Source: Chloroflexota bacterium (GTDB lineage: Bacteria; Chloroflexota; Anaerolineae; Anaerolineales; Villigracilaceae). Taken from it: DNA of 7,616 nucleotides. Below, in pieces: positions 5,957 to 7,616 of the stretch. The stretch lies in contig JACPVB010000121.1 in assembly GCA_016191985.1 (NCBI GenBank), positions 1 through 7,616 of the forward strand. The letters are read 5' to 3'. Each line of letters begins with the position of its first letter. Within the stretch, counting starts at the first letter, position 1. A model generated the notes under the pieces. The model was given only the letters and a program-made list of their open reading frames with translations. It was not told the origin of the DNA and ran no database searches. The position numbers and the translations under genes are program-made.

Positions 5957-5962
5957 CTCCTT
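5957..5962 (-). promoter_or_regulatory. Shine-Dalgarno supporting the GTG start of PP2C
   Basis: AAGGAG on the minus strand, five bases before GTG 5951 and immediately after the kinase-propeller stop codon (TAA, 5965-5963). It fills the 11-bp junction between the two genes and supports the non-ATG start. Confidence 0.8.
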
Positions 5963-7616
5963 TTAGGCGAACAAAGCATAGACGTGGTGGTCTGTTGAGC
6001 CAAAATAAACAATATCGTCGAACACGACCGGTGAGCCGGTGATCGCGGCTTGTGATTCGAATTTCCAGCGCAGACGGCCGGTACGATATTCAAGACAATA
6101 CATACTTCCGTCCACCGATCCACAATATACGGAATCTTTATAAACCGTCGGCGAACTGCTGATCTGGTTTTCCGTACGGAAACGCCACACTTCCTTGGCG
6201 GTGCGGATATCTACACAGTAAAGGAAACCATCCGCTGCGCCGATAAAGATGAAATCATCTGCAATCGTCGGGGATGAGACAGAACCTTTGCCAAGACGGA
6301 ATTTCCAAATTGCCCAGCCATTCTTTGAATCCAAAGAATAAAGCGTCCCATCCACAGAGGCGACATAAATGGCCTGCCCTTTATTGATCGGGGAGGATGT
6401 AACCGCGCGTTTGGCCTGAAAACGCCATTTTAATTCACCGCGAAAATCAAGCGCATACACCGAACCGGATTCCGTCCCAAAATAGATCATTTCATTTGCA
6501 AGCAAAGGGGTCGAATAAATGGGACCATCGGTTGAAAATTTCCAAATGGAGCGCCCGCTGGTGGCATTTACGGCGTGAAGGTCCTGGTCTTCCGAGCCAA
6601 AAAAGATATGCCCATCGGAAATTCGCGGGGACGAATATATTTTACCTTCGGTAAAATACGTCCAAACCACTTTGCCGGTGCGCATACTAATCACATGCAT
6701 GCGCTGGTCTTCCGAACAAAAATATACATTATTGTCATAGACCAGCGGGCGGGAGACAATACCGCCATCCGATGGATACTTCCATTGAAATTGTCCATCG
6801 GCCGCATTCAAGGCGTACAGGTTGTTATCATAGCAACCGATGAACAACATGCCCTGATGCAGGAACGGTGTGCCCCGAATTTCATCCTCACATTTAAAAG
6901 ACCAGAGCGGCTTTACTCCGCCGCTGGAAACCGGCAGTGCAGAGGTGATTTTGGAGAGCACGCCCGTCTTGCGAGCCACATTCATCAAGGCATCCTTCAT
7001 TGCCTCTGCACTCGGAAAACGGTCCGAGGGATTATATTGCAATGCAACATTGACCACGGCTTCGAACTCAACGGAAACATTGGTGTTGATGCGGCGGATT
7101 GGCCGCTCCCCAAAGGAGAAGGGCGGCTCAAGGCGCGGATCGCGGCGCGTAATCGCATGGTGCAGCGTGGCCCCAAGGGAATAAATATCCGCTATTTGGG
7201 TGGCTTCGCCGCGATATTGTTCGGGAGGTGAATATCCTTCCGTACCGATCATGGTTCCTTTTTGCCCGGTTTGAAACGCCTTTGCGATCCCAAAATCAAC
7301 CAGCACCACATCCCCATTATGATTGATCATCACATTGGAAGGTTTCATATCGCGGAAGATGATCGGGTCAGGCTTATGGCCATGCAAATATTGCAGCACG
7401 TCACAAAGCTGGACCGCCCAACTCACCACCTGGTCTTCGGGTAAAAATCCATTCGCATCCGCAATGACGGTTTCCAGGTCCTTGCCATGAATAAACTCCA
7501 GGACAAGGTAGGAATGTTCGTTCTGCGTAAAGTAATCATAAATCCGCGGGATGGCAGGATGGTTAAGAGTGGCAAGCAGGTTTGCCTCGCGCTCGAAATT
7601 TTGCACGATCGTCTGG
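5963..7616 (-). CDS. Ser/Thr protein kinase fused to an eight-repeat PQQ/WD40-like beta-propeller (5' end outside window)
   Basis: A signalling kinase cut by the right edge. The glycine-rich loop and ATP-binding lysine lie outside; the visible frame is open to 7616 and begins inside the N-lobe. Counting from GTG 7606 as residue 1, a likely alpha-C Glu is E7 (FEREA), the catalytic loop is F84-R85-D86 to N91 (IIFRDMKPSN), the DFG motif is D104-F105-G106, and the APE region reads SPPEQY. The catalytic Asp and Lys are present, so activity is expected, although the usual His of HRD is Phe. A linker (about 212-232) leads to eight repeats of about 40 residues (234-547), each with a GS-x-D-G-x-L/V-Y-x-L/V core and a closing W-K/R-F. 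The linker has no membrane helix, so the propeller should be cytoplasmic, as in AfsK-like kinases. It may bind a cofactor or protein ligand that tunes kinase activity. The operon promoter lies beyond the window. Confidence 0.95.
   Translation of the reverse strand, partial: QTIVQNFEREANLLATLNHPAIPRIYDYFTQNEHSYLVLEFIHGKDLETVIADANGFLPEDQVVSWAVQLCDVLQYLHGHKPDPIIFRDMKPSNVMINHNGDVVLVDFGIAKAFQTGQKGTMIGTEGYSPPEQYRGEATQIADIYSLGATLHHAITRRDPRLEPPFSFGERPIRRINTNVSVEFEAVVNVALQYNPSDRFPSAEAMKDALMNVARKTGVLSKITSALPVSSGGVKPLWSFKCEDEIRGTPFLHQGMLFIGCYDNNLYALNAADGQFQWKYPSDGGIVSRPLVYDNNVYFCSEDQRMHVISMRTGKVVWTYFTEGKIYSSPRISDGHIFFGSEDQDLHAVNATSGRSIWKFSTDGPIYSTPLLANEMIYFGTESGSVYALDFRGELKWRFQAKRAVTSSPINKGQAIYVASVDGTLYSLDSKNGWAIWKFRLGKGSVSSPTIADDFIFIGAADGFLYCVDIRTAKEVWRFRTENQISSSPTVYKDSVYCGSVDGSMYCLEYRTGRLRWKFESQAAITGSPVVFDDIVYFGSTDHHVYALFA

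Noticed and set aside
5963..6920. Secreted quinoprotein dehydrogenase for the PQQ-like repeats
   Set aside because: The repeats continue in frame from a protein kinase, there is no signal peptide at their start, and dehydrogenase-specific domains are missing.
6000..6920. DNA-level tandem repeat or CRISPR-like array in the propeller region
   Set aside because: Periodicity of about 120 bp is visible only through the protein pattern; the DNA copies are diverged and lie inside one open coding frame.
6575..7231. Plus-strand frame of 218 codons opposite the kinase-propeller gene
   Set aside because: Antisense shadow of a strongly conserved kinase and repeat region, with no motif of its own.
2062..7616. 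Type VI secretion regulatory cluster (PpkA/PppA/Fha-like)
   Set aside because: Kinase, phosphatase and FHA are shared, but no structural secretion gene is visible and the J-VWA and propeller fusions are not part of that set.

Overview
All seven clearly supported genes in this window lie on the minus strand, so the window is transcribed from high to low coordinates. No rRNA, tRNA, CRISPR array or transposase is visible. Roughly even base composition, tightly packed signalling genes and degenerate GTCCACGGTC-like words between genes suggest an environmental bacterium, most likely a Chloroflexota (Anaerolineae-type) member. That placement is inferred from gene style only.

Region 1 (2062-7616) is one six-gene run with gaps of 16 nt or less, or overlaps. 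In transcription order it encodes: a Ser/Thr protein kinase fused to an eight-repeat PQQ/WD40-like beta-propeller (5' end outside the window); a PP2C-type phosphatase; a protein joining a DnaJ J-domain to a von Willebrand factor A (VWA) domain; a zinc-ribbon plus FHA (phosphothreonine-binding) protein; an unrecognised 80-residue protein; and an OmpR/PhoB-type response regulator without a kinase partner in view. A strong hairpin at 2005-2036 closes the run. Kinase (writer), phosphatase (eraser) and FHA protein (reader) form a complete Ser/Thr phosphorylation circuit. The J-VWA protein is a candidate chaperone-linked scaffold or effector, and the response regulator a candidate transcriptional output. 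The kinase-PP2C-VWA combination recalls the TerY-P triads of tellurite-resistance-type stress loci, but the J-domain fusion, FHA protein and response regulator make this a different assembly.

Region 2 (1801-2061) is the space between that operon and the next gene. It holds the terminator hairpin, a 19-bp perfect palindrome nested in a larger imperfect inverted repeat, and a doubtful 50-codon plus-strand frame.

Region 3 (1-1800) is metabolic: an M20-family amidase of the hydantoinase/carbamoylase type, then the N-terminal part of an adenosine-deaminase family protein running off the left edge. Both act on C-N bonds in purine- or ureide-like compounds, suggesting nucleobase nitrogen salvage. 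The gap between them (352-519) has a plausible promoter for the deaminase, flanked by two inverted copies of a 13-bp palindromic word.
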